64,000 bases of DNA. It comes from Gammaproteobacteria bacterium. Lineage in GTDB: Bacteria > Pseudomonadota > Gammaproteobacteria > Steroidobacterales > Woeseiaceae. The translations under genes were made by a program, and so were the position numbers. The notes under the pieces were generated by a model. The model had not been told where the DNA came from. It saw only the letters and a list, made by a program, of their open reading frames with translations, and did no database searches. Positions within the stretch are counted from its first letter, which is position 1; every line of letters starts with the position of its first letter. This document shows positions 1 to 9,964 of this stretch, piece after piece. The stretch spans positions 1 to 64,000 of the forward strand of contig JAOTWB010000007.1 of NCBI GenBank assembly GCA_029863125.1, given 5' to 3'.

Positions 1-2
1 TG

Positions 3-386
3 CACGTCGCGATCTGGCCCGGCAGCGCACGCAATACCGAGGACATCACGCGCTTCATGGCGCGCGAGAGCCGCTCATTCGTCGTTTCGGTTTCGGGGCT
101 GATGCGAAAACAGGATATCGACCCCGTACTGCCGCACGCCGAGCTCCTGATCGAGTCCGCCGAGGACACGATGGCCAACGGCGGATCTTGCGCGGCGACA
201 CCTGCGGGGGAATGGCTGCTCAAGCCGGTAGTTGACAAAGAAACACTTGAGGTCGTCGAACTCGATCATCGCAGCGTACTCGAAGAACGCCACAGTCTCG
301 ATCCGGTCGGCCACTATTCGCGCCCGGATGTCACGCGACTCATCGTGAACCGCAAGCGACAGACAACGGTCAAATTCAATAACTGA
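3..386 (+). CDS. Carbon-nitrogen hydrolase (nitrilase family), C-terminal part, 5' end outside window
   Basis: The reading frame is open from the window edge, so only the last ~127 residues are visible. They begin HVAIWPGS and contain NGGSC, then GHYSRPDV near the end. This matches the segment downstream of the catalytic cysteine in aliphatic nitrilase and cyanide-hydratase type enzymes, which hydrolyse nitriles to acids and ammonia. The catalytic Glu, Lys and Cys would lie outside the window, so activity cannot be judged. The internal ATG at 57 is not a real start because the family similarity runs upstream of it. The gene ends one base before a convergent small membrane-protein gene. Family assignment is firm, but the substrate is unknown. 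Confidence 0.8.
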   Translation, partial: HVAIWPGSARNTEDITRFMARESRSFVVSVSGLMRKQDIDPVLPHAELLIESAEDTMANGGSCAATPAGEWLLKPVVDKETLEVVELDHRSVLEERHSLDPVGHYSRPDVTRLIVNRKRQTTVKFNN

Positions 387-387
387 T

Positions 388-756
388 TCAGGCCGCGACG
401 TAAATCAGAAAGCCACCGAAGGCGAACGCAAAAACGGCAGACAGGCGCAGCAAGCCGTCTGACCGGGAAAGCCACCAGCCGATGAGACCGTCAAGGCGGT
501 CGCGCCCCGTGAACAGGATTCCAATGGCGGCAAAGATGCTGATGGCAGCGATAATTCGCATGACCTGCGGAAACCGCAGCTCGTCGGCAGCGATCCAGAA
601 AATTACGCCGATGACCAGCCGCACGATGACGGCGGCCAGGAAGCGCGTCTGACTCGTCATGCGCTTGAACAGGCCACGAAAGCGGTCCGGTGCCAACAGG
701 CCGACCAAGCCGATCAAGACACCAAAAAGACCAATCCCGGCAACGATGATCCGCAT
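388..756 (-). CDS. Small integral membrane protein, unknown function
   Basis: A 122-residue, strongly hydrophobic protein with about four predicted membrane helices: residues ~2-24, ~42-58, ~66-84 and ~100-120. The short loops between them carry arginines, including FRGLFKRM and GRDRLDG. No catalytic or metal-binding motif is visible and I do not recognise a named family. The gene lies 27 bp downstream of the MaoC-like gene on the same strand, so the two may be co-transcribed. It converges on the nitrilase-family gene with almost no spacer. Codon use and GC content look like its neighbours. Confidence 0.6.
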   Translation of the reverse strand: MRIIVAGIGLFGVLIGLVGLLAPDRFRGLFKRMTSQTRFLAAVIVRLVIGVIFWIAADELRFPQVMRIIAAISIFAAIGILFTGRDRLDGLIGWWLSRSDGLLRLSAVFAFAFGGFLIYVAA

Positions 757-783
757 ATCAAGGTCCTGAAACAGCCCGCACGG

Positions 784-1245
784 CTATTCGTCGAAAAAGT
801 ACATGCCGAGAGTCTCGGCGACGCAGGCCGGTTTGCGCGCGCCTTCCATTTCCAGCCTGACTTCCGACGTCAAGAGCAGCGCGCCCGCCCTGCGCCTCGC
901 CTGCAGAACCTTCGCCCTGGCACGCAGGCGTGCGCCTACCGGGACGGGTGCATAGAAGCGGACTTTGTTCAGGCCAAAGTTGATTGCGCGCGCCAGGTTT
1001 TCAACCTCTATAAAGTTAACGGTCAGTGCGGGTATCAGCGCGAGCGTGAGATAACCGTGAGAGATCGTCTTGCCGTCGGGCATTTCTCTGGCTGCCCGTT
1101 CGGTATCCACATGAATCCACTGGTAGTCGCCCGTCGCCTCGGCAAACTGATCAATGCGGTGCTGATCGATGACGACCCAGTCGGACAGCCCGACCTCCTC
1201 ACCCTCCAGCTTCTTGGCATCCTCAACGGATTTTACGAGCCGCAA
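784..1245 (-). CDS. MaoC-family (R)-specific enoyl-CoA hydratase-like protein
   Basis: A 153-residue single hot-dog-fold protein. FAEATGDYQWIHVD carries the catalytic Asp and His of the hydratase-2 motif and is followed by HGYLTLALIPAL. Such proteins hydrate trans-2-enoyl-CoA to (R)-3-hydroxyacyl-CoA in fatty-acid or side-chain degradation or polyester precursor supply. An in-frame TGA sits directly before the TTG at 1245, so TTG is the earliest possible start, and the length fits the family. The gene follows moaE by 85 bp on the same strand but is functionally unrelated to molybdopterin. The acyl-CoA dehydrogenase pair lies nearby at 4.2-6.6 kb. The physiological substrate cannot be told. 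Confidence 0.82.
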   Translation of the reverse strand: MRLVKSVEDAKKLEGEEVGLSDWVVIDQHRIDQFAEATGDYQWIHVDTERAAREMPDGKTISHGYLTLALIPALTVNFIEVENLARAINFGLNKVRFYAPVPVGARLRARAKVLQARRRAGALLLTSEVRLEMEGARKPACVAETLGMYFFDE

Positions 1246-1330
1246 TCACTATGTCCTGTCCCCAAGCCAGCGGCTAGTGATACCTGATACATCAGCAATC
1301 TGCAATGGCAGTAGCTTTGCGCCCCGCGAC

Positions 1331-1765
1331 TCAGTCCTGTCGGTGCTCGGCACAGCGTTCGCAGTTGACCCAGCCAGAATCACCGTTGGTGTAATGCTCC
1401 TTCTTCCAGATCGGCAGTCGCACCTTGATCTCGTCGATGATATATCGGCAGGCTTTGAAAGCTTCCTCACGATGGGCCGACGCAACCCCGACCCAGACCG
1501 CCAGATCGCCAACTTCGAGCAATCCCGTTCGATGCACGCAGCGCGCCGCCAGGTACGGGAAACGCTGCCGAGCTTCTGCCAGCACCTTTTTGCCTTCGGC
1601 GATCACCAGCGGCTCATACGCCTCGTACTCGAGCCGCCGAACGGACCGGCCGTCATTTTCGTTTCTGACCCAGCCTTCGAAGCTGCAGAAACCACCTGCG
1701 CCGGGATGCAGCAGTTCGGCTTTGAGCTTCCCCGCATCGATCGCGTCGGTGCTTACCTCGATCAT
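1331..1765 (-). CDS. moaE: Molybdopterin synthase catalytic subunit MoaE
   Basis: A 144-residue MoaE. It transfers sulfur from thiocarboxylated MoaD to cyclic pyranopterin monophosphate to make molybdopterin in the cytoplasm. Diagnostic segments are GGFCSFEGWVRNEN, LEYEAYEPL and the conserved IWKKEHY with the catalytic lysine region. The frame extends 26 codons upstream, but the extension is arginine-rich and unlike MoaE. The ATG at 1765 falls one base after the moaD stop and matches the family N-terminus, so it is preferred. It is the last gene of the moaA-moaC-mobA-moaD-moaE operon and is presumably translationally coupled to moaD. Confidence 0.93.
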   Translation of the reverse strand: MIEVSTDAIDAGKLKAELLHPGAGGFCSFEGWVRNENDGRSVRRLEYEAYEPLVIAEGKKVLAEARQRFPYLAARCVHRTGLLEVGDLAVWVGVASAHREEAFKACRYIIDEIKVRLPIWKKEHYTNGDSGWVNCERCAEHRQD

Positions 1766-1766
1766 T

Positions 1767-2021
1767 TCAGCCGCCGGCAACCGGTGGAAACAGCAGCACC
1801 GTGTCGCCATCATTGACCGGCGAAGACCAGTCGGCCATCTCATCGTTGATGGCTACCTTGCAGTGGCCGTTGGGCTCGCTCGACCCATGCCGCAGACGCG
1901 TTCGTTCGAATACGTCTTTTGCCGTCGCAACACTCAGGCTCAAGGTTTCTTCGCCGATGCCTGCGTGTTCGCGGAACACCGCGAAGTACCGCACGGTGAT
2001 GGTTTTCTCTGGCGGGCTCAT
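1767..2021 (-). CDS. moaD: Molybdopterin synthase sulfur carrier subunit MoaD
   Basis: An 84-residue ubiquitin-fold protein ending in VAGG. The C-terminal Gly-Gly is adenylated and thiocarboxylated so that MoaE can use it as sulfur donor. The hydrophobic core FPPVAGG and the N-terminal ITVRYFAVFREHAG are typical of MoaD. Its ATG overlaps the mobA stop by four bases and its stop is one base from the moaE ATG. This tight packing indicates translational coupling and equal stoichiometry of the MoaD-MoaE heterotetramer. No moeB/moeZ activating enzyme is in the window. Confidence 0.92.
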   Translation of the reverse strand: MSPPEKTITVRYFAVFREHAGIGEETLSLSVATAKDVFERTRLRHGSSEPNGHCKVAINDEMADWSSPVNDGDTVLLFPPVAGG

Positions 2022-2626
2022 GAGGCTATCTCGAGGCGGCTGTTTTTCAGATCGTCCGGCGTATTCACGTTATCGAGCGAACGCGGATCCGGTTGTTCGA
2101 GTAACAGCGTATCGGAACGAATCAGGATCTTTCGCGGACAGTGAACACCAGCCGCGACGAATCCCCGCACGATTTCGGCGCTGGCTGACGTGTAGATCGC
2201 GCAAAGTGGCTCCGGAAGACCATCATGGCTGCTTCTGTAGGCCGAAAACGGCTGATCCTGCGAGCGATGCTCCAGGAGATGAGAAACGGTTAACGCGTCA
2301 ACATTGGGCAGGTCGCAGGCAACAACCAGCCAGTCAGTATCGGGGTGCTCATCCATTGCCGAGAGAATCCCGGCCACCGGGCCCATGTCCTGGTACCGGT
2401 CAATAATCTGGTCGAATCGGCGGCGCTCCGCTTCTCTCTTCTGGTCTGCCCGGGTCGAAACGAAAACGCGGTCGACCAGTGGCTCGAGGAGCCGCGCTAT
2501 ATAGGCAAGCTGCGACTGCCCGTTCCGCCTGAGCCGGGCTTTGTCCTGCCCCATGCGTCGACTCTTGCCGCCCGCAAGGACCAGCCCGTAGAGCGATTTT
2601 TTCGAGCTACGAGCGGCCACGATCAA
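2018..2626 (-). CDS. mobA: Molybdenum cofactor guanylyltransferase MobA
   Basis: A 202-residue nucleotidyltransferase with the signature LAGGKSRRMGQDKA near the N-terminus (GTP and Mg binding) and VVACDLPNV in the middle. MobA attaches GMP to Mo-molybdopterin to give the guanine dinucleotide cofactor used by DMSO-reductase-family enzymes such as nitrate reductases and formate dehydrogenases. No such enzyme is encoded here, so the client is elsewhere; the nearby denitrification genes make a nitrate reductase a reasonable guess. The start overlaps the moaC 3' end by 20 bp and the stop overlaps moaD. MobA between moaC and moaD differs from the E. coli moaABCDE order. Confidence 0.9.
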   Translation of the reverse strand: MIVAARSSKKSLYGLVLAGGKSRRMGQDKARLRRNGQSQLAYIARLLEPLVDRVFVSTRADQKREAERRRFDQIIDRYQDMGPVAGILSAMDEHPDTDWLVVACDLPNVDALTVSHLLEHRSQDQPFSAYRSSHDGLPEPLCAIYTSASAEIVRGFVAAGVHCPRKILIRSDTLLLEQPDPRSLDNVNTPDDLKNSRLEIAS

Positions 2627-3086
2627 AATCCTCTTTGCCGCCGGTCTTGGCCATCAAGCGCGTTTCGCTGATAACGATGTCGTGAGACATCGCTTTCAGC
2701 ATGTCGTAAATCGTCAGCGCGGCAACGCTGGCACCCGTCAGCGCCTCCATCTCGACACCGGTCCTGTGCACCACTTTGCAGCGACAGTCGACCACCGCAT
2801 TGTTGCCGTCCATTGTGATCGTGATCCGGCAGTCGTCGAGTCCGACCGGATGACAAAATGGAATAAGTTCATGTGTCTTTTTCGCGGCCATCACACCGGC
2901 AATGATCGCAGTCGCAAAAACGGGGCCTTTCTTTGTGCCGATCTCATCGCCCGAAATATGCTGCGCAATTTCAAGCGGCAATTGTACGGTGGCCCGCGCG
3001 TGCGCTTCACGAACAGTCTCTTTCTTGTCGCTGACATCGACCATCGTCGGTCGATTGTCCGCATCGATGTGACTGAGTTTGCTCAA
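2607..3086 (-). CDS. moaC: Cyclic pyranopterin monophosphate synthase MoaC
   Basis: MoaC converts the MoaA product 3',8-cyclo-dihydro-GTP into cyclic pyranopterin monophosphate. Conserved segments are KLSHID at the start, the active-site region IPFCHPVGL, and GVEMEALTGAS. The best start is TTG at 3086, one base after the moaA stop, preceded by a GGGGGA Shine-Dalgarno. It gives 159 residues, close to E. coli MoaC (161), and the normal SKLSHID N-terminus. Starting at an upstream ATG (3161) would add a cysteine-containing tail unlike the family. Confidence 0.93.
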   Translation of the reverse strand: MSKLSHIDADNRPTMVDVSDKKETVREAHARATVQLPLEIAQHISGDEIGTKKGPVFATAIIAGVMAAKKTHELIPFCHPVGLDDCRITITMDGNNAVVDCRCKVVHRTGVEMEALTGASVAALTIYDMLKAMSHDIVISETRLMAKTGGKEDFDRGRS

Positions 3087-3087
3087 G

Positions 3088-4149
3088 CTATCCCCCGATT
3101 CGGTACATCTCGACTTTGCGCTGCATGTGTGCTTCGGCAAGCTCGGGGCTGCGAAGTTCACTGTAGCGATCCGCCCTCTGCAGCCAGATGCGAGACAGGA
3201 TGTCGGTCAGCTCTTTTTCGTCGGCGCCGTTTCTGATCGCCTCACGCAAATCGGTGCCATGGCTTGCAAACAGGCAGGTATAAAGCACGCCGTCTGCCGA
3301 TAAACGCGCACGACTGCAGCCGCCACAAAAAGGCTCCGTCACCGAGGAAATAAACCCAATCTCGCCCTGGCCGTCTATATACTCGTAGCGCCGCGCGACT
3401 TCACCCGGATAGTTCTGGTCGATGCGTCGAACTGGCCACCGTCTGCCAACCTGTTGCAACAACTCCCGGGACGGAACGACCTGTTCCATGCGCCAGCCGT
3501 TGCGATTGCCCACGTCCATGTACTCGATCAGCCGGACGATATGGCCGCTGCCGCGGAAATAGTCCAGCAGATCCATCACCGTATGGTCGTTCATGCCGCG
3601 TTCGACCACGACGTTGATCTTGATCGGAGAAAGCCCGGCCCGTTCGGCCGCGTCGAGCCCGGCAAGGACTCTCTGCAAGTCTCCGCGCCCACCGCTCATC
3701 ACGCTGAAAACGTCTTCGTCCAGGCTGTCAAGGCTGATTGTCACGCGGTGCAAACCGGCTTCGGCCAGTTTTTCGGCGAGCGGCGCCAGCAGCATGCCGT
3801 TCGTCGTCAGCGCAAGGTCGTCGACTCCGGGCAAGCTCGCAAGGCCCACAACCAGATCGGCCAGGTTCCTGTCCAGCAGCGGCTCGCCGCCGGTGAGTCG
3901 AATCTTGCTGACACCAAGCCCGGCGGCAACCCGCGCCACCCGGAGTATTTCGTCATAAGTCAGGCGCTGCTGCTTGCGCAGGAATTCGTAGTCGGCGTGA
4001 AATTCTGCTTCCGGCATGCAGTAGGGGCAGCGGAAATTGCACTGATCGAGCAAGGAAATACGCAGATCGTGCAGCGGCCGGCCGAGCGCGTCCCTTGTCT
4101 CCACCGGGGCCGTGACCGGTATTCGCTTTGGCGTCGATTTCAGACTCAT
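3088..4149 (-). CDS. moaA: GTP 3',8-cyclase MoaA (radical SAM)
   Basis: The first enzyme of molybdenum cofactor synthesis. It uses two [4Fe-4S] clusters to cyclise GTP. From the ATG at 4149 (353 residues) the radical-SAM motif CNFRCPYC provides Cys37, Cys41 and Cys44. The C-terminal cluster motif CGGC followed 13 residues later by another Cys (in GVLYTCLF) binds the substrate cluster. The protein ends in Gly-Gly, as MoaA should. The frame extends 13 codons upstream but without family support. It heads the five-gene moa/mob operon and is divergent from the acyl-CoA dehydrogenase gene, with ~100 bp between them for both promoters. Confidence 0.94.
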   Translation of the reverse strand: MSLKSTPKRIPVTAPVETRDALGRPLHDLRISLLDQCNFRCPYCMPEAEFHADYEFLRKQQRLTYDEILRVARVAAGLGVSKIRLTGGEPLLDRNLADLVVGLASLPGVDDLALTTNGMLLAPLAEKLAEAGLHRVTISLDSLDEDVFSVMSGGRGDLQRVLAGLDAAERAGLSPIKINVVVERGMNDHTVMDLLDYFRGSGHIVRLIEYMDVGNRNGWRMEQVVPSRELLQQVGRRWPVRRIDQNYPGEVARRYEYIDGQGEIGFISSVTEPFCGGCSRARLSADGVLYTCLFASHGTDLREAIRNGADEKELTDILSRIWLQRADRYSELRSPELAEAHMQRKVEMYRIGG

Positions 4150-4249
4150 CGCACCATTCTGCCCTAAGTAGCCAGTGTTACAAACCACAACAGACGAAAG
4201 GCCCGGGGTTTGCTAAGCTGCGGCGCTCGCCACACAGGGATTACTTGAT

Positions 4250-5449
4250 ATGCACGTTACTTTCAGCCCTGAGGAGCTCGCGTTTCAGGAAGAGGTGCGA
4301 GCGTTCTTCCGCGACGAATATCCTGAGGACATCCGCGAGAAGCGGGACAATGGAATGGAACTCGAGCCCGAAGACCAGATCCGCTGGCAGCAGCTGCTTT
4401 ACAAGAAGGGCTGGGCCGGCGTCAACTGGCCAGTGGAGTATGGTGGCACGGGTTGGACACCGGTTCAGAAGTACATTTATGCCACCGAAGAGGCCAACGC
4501 CAATGCGCCGCTGGTGATTCCGTTCGGCCTGAGTATGGTCGGCCCCGTTATCTACACCTTTGGCAACGAGGAACAGAAGCAGCGTTTCCTGCCCGACATA
4601 CTCGCGAGCAGGGTCTGGTGGTGCCAGGGTTATTCGGAGCCCGGCTCAGGATCCGATCTTGCTTCCCTCAAGACACGCGCCGATTGGGTCGGCGACCATT
4701 TTGTCGTGAACGGTACCAAGACGTGGACAACGCTCGGCCAGCATGCGGACTGGATATTCTGCCTTGTACGAACGAACACTGACGTCACGCGCCGTCAGGA
4801 AGGCATTAGCTTCATCCTGATCGATATGAAGTCGCCCGGCATATCTGTCAAACCCATCATCCTTCTGGACGGTGTTCATGAGGTCAACGAAATCCATTTC
4901 GACAATGTCGAGGTACCGGCTGAAAATCTCGTCGGCGAGGAGGGCAAAGGTTGGACCTACGGCAAAGTGTTGCTGCAGCACGAACGCGCAAACATCGCCG
5001 GCGTCGCACGTTCACGATATCGCCTGCGGCGGCTGCGCAAACAGGTAAAGACATCAGTACGGGGCGCTGACCCGCTGATCGGCGACAACAATTTCATGCG
5101 CAGATTAGCCGCCGTCGAAGTTGAATTAAAAGCACTCGAGTACACGGAGTTGCGCACCCTCGCTGCCGTCTCATCCGGTAGAGCGCCCGGCCCGGAATCT
5201 TCGATTCTCAAGGTCAAAGGCACCGAAATTCAGCAGGCAATAGATATGCTGTATCTGCAGGCCGCCGGTTACTACGCGCTCCCGTATGTACCCGACCAAT
5301 ACAAGCCCGATTTCGCCGACCAGTACGTTGGCGAAGAAGCGGAAACCCAGTCTTCGCTGCGGTATTTCAACTACCGCAAAGCGTCGATTTACGGCGGCTC
5401 GAACGAAATACAGAAAAATATTATCGCCAAGCACGTACTTGGGCTTTGA
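4250..5449 (+). CDS. Acyl-CoA dehydrogenase, larger subunit-type paralogue (FadE family)
   Basis: A 399-residue flavoprotein of the acyl-CoA dehydrogenase superfamily. It shows the FAD/substrate signatures WCQGYSEPGSGSDLAS and GTKTWTT and the C-terminal IYGGSNEIQKN. The glutamate found in MCAD-type enzymes in the C-terminal loop (YEGT) is a glycine here (YGGS). A glutamate in LLQHERANIAG (about residue 245) sits where isovaleryl-CoA dehydrogenase-like enzymes carry their base. It is followed after 9 bp by a second, shorter dehydrogenase. Such tandem pairs, known from mycobacterial FadE26/27-type systems, form heterotetramers acting on steroid or branched side chains. The actual substrate is unknown. 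Confidence 0.9.
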   Translation: MHVTFSPEELAFQEEVRAFFRDEYPEDIREKRDNGMELEPEDQIRWQQLLYKKGWAGVNWPVEYGGTGWTPVQKYIYATEEANANAPLVIPFGLSMVGPVIYTFGNEEQKQRFLPDILASRVWWCQGYSEPGSGSDLASLKTRADWVGDHFVVNGTKTWTTLGQHADWIFCLVRTNTDVTRRQEGISFILIDMKSPGISVKPIILLDGVHEVNEIHFDNVEVPAENLVGEEGKGWTYGKVLLQHERANIAGVARSRYRLRRLRKQVKTSVRGADPLIGDNNFMRRLAAVEVELKALEYTELRTLAAVSSGRAPGPESSILKVKGTEIQQAIDMLYLQAAGYYALPYVPDQYKPDFADQYVGEEAETQSSLRYFNYRKASIYGGSNEIQKNIIAKHVLGL

Positions 5450-5458
5450 GGAAGGACA

Positions 5459-6583
5459 ATGGATTTCTCACTCAACGAAGTACAGGAGATGCTCGCCGAC
5501 AGCATCGAAAAGTTCATCGACAATGAGTACGCGTTTGATACCCGCCAGAAATATGCGGCCAGCGATGAAGGTTTCAGTGCGAATGTCTGGAGTACTTTCG
5601 CCGAGTTGGGCTGGACGGCCGTGCCGTTTGCCGAAGACGAAGGCGGATTCGATGGTGACCAGATCGATATCATGATCATGATGCAGCGCTTCGGTCGCGG
5701 GCTCCTGGTCGAACCTTATCTCGCCAACATCGTGCTTGCCGGCGGCATACTCAAGCGCGTCGGCAGCGCGTCGCAAAAGCAGCAGTGGCTGCAGCCGATC
5801 ATCGCCGGCGAGCTGCAGGCGACGCTGGCGTTTACCGAGCCGCAGGCCCGCTATGACACTGCAAATATCGCTACGAAGGCAACTGAGGATGGCTCTGAGT
5901 GGGTCCTTAACGGCCAGAAAGGCGTCGTCTTCAACGGTGGGACTTCTGACCTGGTGATCGTGCCCGCAAGGACCTCCGGCAACCAGACCGACAGGAACGG
6001 CATCACGCTGTTTGCCCTCCCGACCGACGCGGCCGGCATGTCGATCAACGCTTATCACACGGTTGACGGCCTGCGGGCAGCCGAGCTGACTCTGAATGAC
6101 GTCCGCGCCAGCGCTGACGCCGTCCTCGGCGCCATCGGTGAAGGCTATGCGGCACTTGATGCGACTATCGACGACGCGACCCTGGCCGTCTGTGCCGAAG
6201 CAGTCGGCATCATGCAGATTCTGAAGGACAAGACGGTCGAGTATTCCAAGAGCCGCTCGCAGTTTGGCGTACCGATAGGCAGCTTCCAGGCATTGCAGCA
6301 CCGCATGGTCGATATGCTGACCGCCTGCGAACAGGCACAGTCGCTGCTACTGTGGGCGACAATGACTGTTGCCGAGGGAAGCGATGAAGCCAAGCGCGCT
6401 GTGAGTTCGATCAAGTACCTCATCGGCACGAGCGGTCAAACAGTCGGCGAGGAGGCGGTGCAGCTGCACGGCGGAATGGGCGTAACCTGGGACCTCGATG
6501 TCGCGCATTACTTCAAGCGCCTGACTGCAATCGGTCAGCTGTTCGGCAATGCCGACTGGCATCTCGACAAGCTGGCTGCCTGA
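5459..6583 (+). CDS. Acyl-CoA dehydrogenase, smaller subunit-type paralogue (FadE family)
   Basis: A 374-residue acyl-CoA dehydrogenase family protein starting at an ATG preceded by AGGAAGG. It contains LAFTEPQARYD in place of the usual T-E-x-x-x-GSD flavin loop. The C-terminal segment QLHGGMGVTWDLDVAHYFKR is typical of the non-catalytic partner in alpha2-beta2 acyl-CoA dehydrogenases. Neither the C-terminal Glu of MCAD nor an obvious equivalent is visible. Position and divergence suggest it forms an obligate hetero-oligomer with the upstream gene product and shares FAD binding at the interface. The oligomeric state is inference from gene pairing. Confidence 0.87.
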   Translation: MDFSLNEVQEMLADSIEKFIDNEYAFDTRQKYAASDEGFSANVWSTFAELGWTAVPFAEDEGGFDGDQIDIMIMMQRFGRGLLVEPYLANIVLAGGILKRVGSASQKQQWLQPIIAGELQATLAFTEPQARYDTANIATKATEDGSEWVLNGQKGVVFNGGTSDLVIVPARTSGNQTDRNGITLFALPTDAAGMSINAYHTVDGLRAAELTLNDVRASADAVLGAIGEGYAALDATIDDATLAVCAEAVGIMQILKDKTVEYSKSRSQFGVPIGSFQALQHRMVDMLTACEQAQSLLLWATMTVAEGSDEAKRAVSSIKYLIGTSGQTVGEEAVQLHGGMGVTWDLDVAHYFKRLTAIGQLFGNADWHLDKLAA

Positions 6584-6604
6584 CAATCTGTCGCGCAGAG
6601 TACG

Positions 6605-7357
6605 GTGTTTCCACAAGCGGTCGTCGACTTTTACTCGGCTAACCAGGAGCTACTCTGGCTGACGACGCTGTTTGCGGACCTGGGGTTCACGGTCCTGCTT
6701 TATCGGCTGTTCGGCAAAGCCGGGCTGCAGGTCGCAATCGCAACGGCAATCATCCTTGCCAACCTGCAGGGCCCCAAGCTGACCGTTATTTTCGGGCTGC
6801 AGACCAGCCTGGGCGTCATCTTCTATTCGAGCATATTCTTTGCAACCGACATGCTCAGCGAAATCTACGGCAAGGCCGCAGCAAACAAAGCGGTTCGCAT
6901 GGGGTTTGTCGTAAGCGTCATCGTTCTGGTAATGCTCAGCCTTGCGCTGCTCTACGTGCCGAGCGACAGGCCCGCGACGGCTGAATTCTCAGCCTCGATC
7001 CACGACGCGTTTGCGACCATCGTCAACTTCACGCCGCGCTTCATATTCGGATCGCTGCTCGCGTACTACATCAGCCAGCACTTCGACGTCTGGGCATTTC
7101 ACAAGATCAAGTCGGTGACAGGCGAGCGCTGGCTGTGGTTGCGCAACAATCTTTCCACCATGAGTTCGCAGGTAGTCGACACCGTGATTTTCTCACTGGT
7201 TACCTGGTGGGGTATTGTGGACCTGGAAACAGCGCTTGCCCTTGGCGCCGCGAAGTACCTATTCAAGGTCGTCATTGCTATGATCGACACCATATTCATC
7301 TACTGGGCAAAGCAAAGCTACAGGATGACCAACCCATCTCCGCAAACGGCCGCGTGA
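6605..7357 (+). CDS. Queuosine precursor transporter family membrane protein (VUT/YhhQ-like)
   Basis: A 250-residue protein with about six membrane helices. The family signatures are ATDMLSEIYGK after the third helix and the distinctive LRNNLSTMSSQVVDT late in the protein. The VUT/YhhQ family (COG1738) imports 7-deazapurine precursors of queuosine, such as preQ0 or preQ1, across the inner membrane. Its GTG start at 6605 is 21 bp after the dehydrogenase pair. Its stop overlaps the next gene by four bases (GTGA). The window also encodes queF, the preQ0 reductase, 25 kb away, so salvage and reduction of preQ0 are compatible. Transport of another vitamin-like compound is possible. Confidence 0.82.
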   Translation: MFPQAVVDFYSANQELLWLTTLFADLGFTVLLYRLFGKAGLQVAIATAIILANLQGPKLTVIFGLQTSLGVIFYSSIFFATDMLSEIYGKAAANKAVRMGFVVSVIVLVMLSLALLYVPSDRPATAEFSASIHDAFATIVNFTPRFIFGSLLAYYISQHFDVWAFHKIKSVTGERWLWLRNNLSTMSSQVVDTVIFSLVTWWGIVDLETALALGAAKYLFKVVIAMIDTIFIYWAKQSYRMTNPSPQTAA

Positions 7358-8153
7358 GCAAAGTGATCCCGTCGGGCGTCATAACCATCACGACCGATTT
7401 CGGGCATAAAGGCCCATTCGCAGGAGTGATGAAAGGCGTCATCCTGTGCCGGTTTCCCGAAGCCCGGATTATCGACCTCGCTCACGACATCCCCGCGCAG
7501 TGGCCGCCTGAGGCAGGGTTTTGGGTTAGCCGATCGTATTCCTGGTTTCCCGCCGGCACGGTACACATGGCTATCGTCGACCCCGGTGTCGGAACCGAAC
7601 GGGACATTCTCCTCGTTGAAGCGGATGGCCACGTTTTCATCGCGCCCGATAACGGGCTGCTGGCACCATTACTCGACAATGCCCAATCGCCGCGCGTTTT
7701 CAGGCTGCTTCCGAACGAGGCCGGGACACTGAAGCTGGTGGCGCCCAGCGCAACATTCCACGGCCGCGATATTTTCGCGCCGGTTGCAGCGGAGATTGCG
7801 GCGGGCCGCGTTGCTCTCGATGACATCGGCGAATCGATAAGCGAATGGACACCGGGCTGGCTCGATGAACCGGAGGTGAAGGTCGGCAAAGTCACTGGCG
7901 TCATCGTCACGATCGACACGTTCGGCAACCTGATCAGCAATATCGACGCAAAATTAATCCAGGACTTCAAAGAGCCTGTTGCCGAAATCGCCGGTCACCA
8001 GATCGCCATGCTGCAGACTTATGGGCGCGCCAGGCCTGGCGAGCTGCTGGCGCTCGTGAATTCATTCGGTGTCGTCGAAATAGCGAAGGCGGAAGGCAGC
8101 GCGGCAGAAGGGCTCGGCTCGGCTCGAGGCGCCCCGCTCCTCGTGAGCGACGG

Positions 8154-8166
<13 letters not shown>
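7354..8166 (+). CDS. SAM hydrolase / S-adenosyl-L-methionine hydroxide adenosyltransferase family protein (DUF62)
   Basis: A 270-residue protein with the DUF62 hallmarks: [19 protein letters not shown] at the start, [22 protein letters not shown], and a C-terminal NSFGVVEIA. Members cleave SAM to adenosine and methionine with water; the related fluorinases and chlorinases use halide. Nothing here suggests a halogenase. The start is GTG at 7354, overlapping the transporter stop, which implies translational coupling. The frame extends further upstream, but only inside the transporter gene. The 3' end overlaps the convergent glnS by 13 bp. Confidence 0.88.
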
Positions 8167-9845
<1,679 letters not shown>

Positions 9846-9878
9846 CGATATTGTTCTTGCTGGTTCCGGAAGAGGCGG

Positions 9879-9913
9879 TATTGTACGCGAACAGCTCCAA
9901 TTGGCGTACAATA
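9879..9913. promoter_or_regulatory. Inverted repeat with back-to-back -10-like boxes in the glnS/thrS divergent promoter region
   Basis: Perfect 10-bp arms TATTGTACGC (9879-9888) and GCGTACAATA (9904-9913) flank a 15-bp centre. Each arm contains TACAAT reading outwards, resembling a -10 box for each gene. This would give transcription starts near 9873 (glnS) and 9919 (thrS). Convincing -35 hexamers at 17 bp are not seen. It could equally be a symmetric operator. Promoter use is inference. Confidence 0.45.
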
Positions 9914-9964
9914 ACGCGCCGTGCCGGCTGGCACAGCGAAACTCTGCAAGCAACAGTCTGGATC

